From assembly GCA_026418755.1 (NCBI GenBank), contig JAOAAR010000118.1, positions 1-6,356 on the forward strand: DNA of 6,356 nucleotides. The letters are read 5' to 3'. How positions within the stretch are numbered: position 1 is the stretch's first letter; each line of letters starts with the position of its first letter. Shown one piece after another: positions 5,367 through 6,356 of the stretch. Source of the stretch: Planctomycetota bacterium. GTDB lineage: Bacteria; Planctomycetota; SKW154. The notes below the pieces were generated by a model that worked only from the letters and a program-made list of their open reading frames with translations, ran no database searches and had not been told where the DNA came from. The position numbers and the translations under genes are program-made.

Positions 5367-6356
5367 TTAAAACAGCGGCGGTGTTGTTTGGTCAGGAAGA
5401 GTCTTGGAAAGGAGTTTTCCTTTTAAGAGGCGGGTTTCGATAAGCGTTCCCGGAGGAGCATCTTTGGGGTCTTTAAGAGGGCTCTTTTCTCCTGCTAAGG
5501 TTGTTATAGAGTAGCCTCGCTTAAGGATGGCGAGTGGACTTGATGCGTTTAAGCGTTCTCCCAATAGGCTCAAGTTCTCCTTTTTTCGCTGAATGGCGGA
5601 GAGAATATCCTTTCTGATGTGACGCCAGATGTCGTCAAGAGTGCGCTGGAGGTCGTGGAGGCGTGAGAATGGGTCCGCGAATACGGGGGATTTAGCGGCG
5701 GAACGGAGAGCCTCTTTCTGTCGCATTAAAATGTGGCGTAGAGAGATAAAGCAACGACGAACATGCATATTCAAGTTCCGCAGCACCTCATTGAGGTCAG
5801 GAACGACCAGTTGTCCTGCGCCTGTGGGGGTTGGAGCGCGCACATCTGCAACAAAATCGCTGATTGTGTAGTCAACCTCGTGCCCTACTGCTGAAACTAC
5901 TGGGACTCGAGAGCGGTATATCGCTCTTGCGACACACTCTTCGTTGAACGCCCAGAGGTCTTCAAGAGACCCTCCACCTCTTCCAATGATAATGACGGAG
6001 ATGTCATCCCGTTGGTTGAGGATGTCGAGAGCGCGTGCGATTTCGCCTGCTGCGCCTGCTCCTTGAACTTGGACACCATAAAGTAGAATACGGACTTTCG
6101 GGAAGCGGTTTTGGATTGTGCGGATAATGTCGCGAACAGCCGCACCTTGGGGTGATGTGACAACTGCAATCGTATGGGGAAAACGGGGCAGGGGTTTTTT
6201 GTGGGCGGAATCAAAAAGTCCTTCTGCTTGTAACCTTTTCTTTAGTTGCTCGAATGCGAGGTAAAGGGTACCGACGCCTCGTGGTTCTAAATGGCGCACA
6301 TCAAAATCGTAATCCCCTTTCGCAGCGTAGTCTCTCAATCGTCTGACGCAGAGAAC
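5367..6356 (-). CDS. xseA: Exonuclease VII large subunit XseA, partial (N-terminus outside window)
   Basis: Large subunit of exodeoxyribonuclease VII, which degrades single-stranded DNA to oligonucleotides and acts in repair with the small subunit XseB. The 329 visible codons are open to the right edge. The first residues (DYAAKGDYDFDV, then LEPRGVGTLYLAFEQLK) match the end of the OB-fold tRNA_anti domain and its junction to the catalytic domain, so roughly 75-100 N-terminal residues are missing. TTG at 6338 is therefore not the start. Catalytic-domain motifs are clear: VVTSPQGAAVRD, GRGGGSLEDLWAFNEE, VSAVGHEVDYTISDFVAD and RAPTPT. A helical, coiled-coil-prone stretch of about 90-100 residues follows, then the closing SSPLAILKRGYSI segment and a small beta tail. 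The helical region is shorter than in the E. coli protein as I recall it. No xseB follows; the gene ends 16 bases from the end of convergent mtaB. Identity is secure. Confidence 0.94.
   Translation of the reverse strand, partial: VLCVRRLRDYAAKGDYDFDVRHLEPRGVGTLYLAFEQLKKRLQAEGLFDSAHKKPLPRFPHTIAVVTSPQGAAVRDIIRTIQNRFPKVRILLYGVQVQGAGAAGEIARALDILNQRDDISVIIIGRGGGSLEDLWAFNEECVARAIYRSRVPVVSAVGHEVDYTISDFVADVRAPTPTGAGQLVVPDLNEVLRNLNMHVRRCFISLRHILMRQKEALRSAAKSPVFADPFSRLHDLQRTLDDIWRHIRKDILSAIQRKKENLSLLGERLNASSPLAILKRGYSITTLAGEKSPLKDPKDAPPGTLIETRLLKGKLLSKTLPDQTTPPLF

Noticed and set aside
5406..5424. GGAAA/TTTCC hairpin followed by TTTT on the + strand as a terminator for the mtaB operon
   Set aside because: The stem is only 5 base pairs, mostly A-T, followed by just four T, and it lies in the coding sequence of xseA; too weak to annotate as a terminator.
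5629..5871. An 80-codon + strand open frame within xseA
   Set aside because: It is antisense to the helical region of XseA, has an arginine-rich low-information translation and no family resemblance.
1..6356. Mobile element, phage, CRISPR or defence system
   Set aside because: All sequence is accounted for by housekeeping, pilus and signalling genes; there are no transposase-like frames, direct repeats, inverted terminal repeats or spacer arrays.

Overview
The window is ordinary bacterial protein-coding DNA, packed almost wall to wall. Five genes run left to right on the + strand and a sixth comes in from the right on the - strand. No rRNA, tRNA, CRISPR array, insertion sequence or sizeable repeat was found, and no intergenic gap exceeds about 21 bases. 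The gene set (type IV pilus motor PilB with platform PilC, MiaB-family MtaB, exonuclease VII large subunit XseA) shows a bacterium, probably one with type IV pili. Frequent GTG/TTG starts, moderate GC and GAGG-type ribosome binding sites do not identify a phylum, and I do not name one.

Layout. Bases 1-811 hold the 3' part of a sensor histidine kinase gene whose reading frame is open to the left edge; the first visible residues look like the end of a GAF domain. Bases 833-1237 encode a stand-alone receiver (REC) protein. Its last 20 bases overlap the start of a 564-residue PilB/GspE-type secretion ATPase (1218-2912). A PilC/GspF-type inner-membrane platform protein follows (2924-4147), then after 9 bases a MtaB-type tRNA methylthiotransferase (4157-5350). 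After a 16-base gap comes the converging 3' end of xseA (5367-6356, continuing beyond the right edge).

How the genes fit together. The + strand genes are spaced by 21, -20, 11 and 9 bases and look like one transcription unit. PilB hydrolyses ATP and is expected to act on PilC at the inner membrane to drive pilin polymerisation. The kinase and the output-less receiver directly upstream could form a local signalling pair acting on the motor, though this is inferred from position only. MtaB modifies t6A37 of tRNAs and probably shares the operon without a functional link. XseA belongs to a separate transcription unit and is a DNA-repair nuclease subunit.

I see no clearly undescribed system. The points most worth a second look are the two-component pair translationally joined to the pilus motor, the Shine-Dalgarno-like site inside the kinase frame, the degenerate N-terminal domain of PilB, the shortened linker in MtaB, and the absence of xseB beside xseA.
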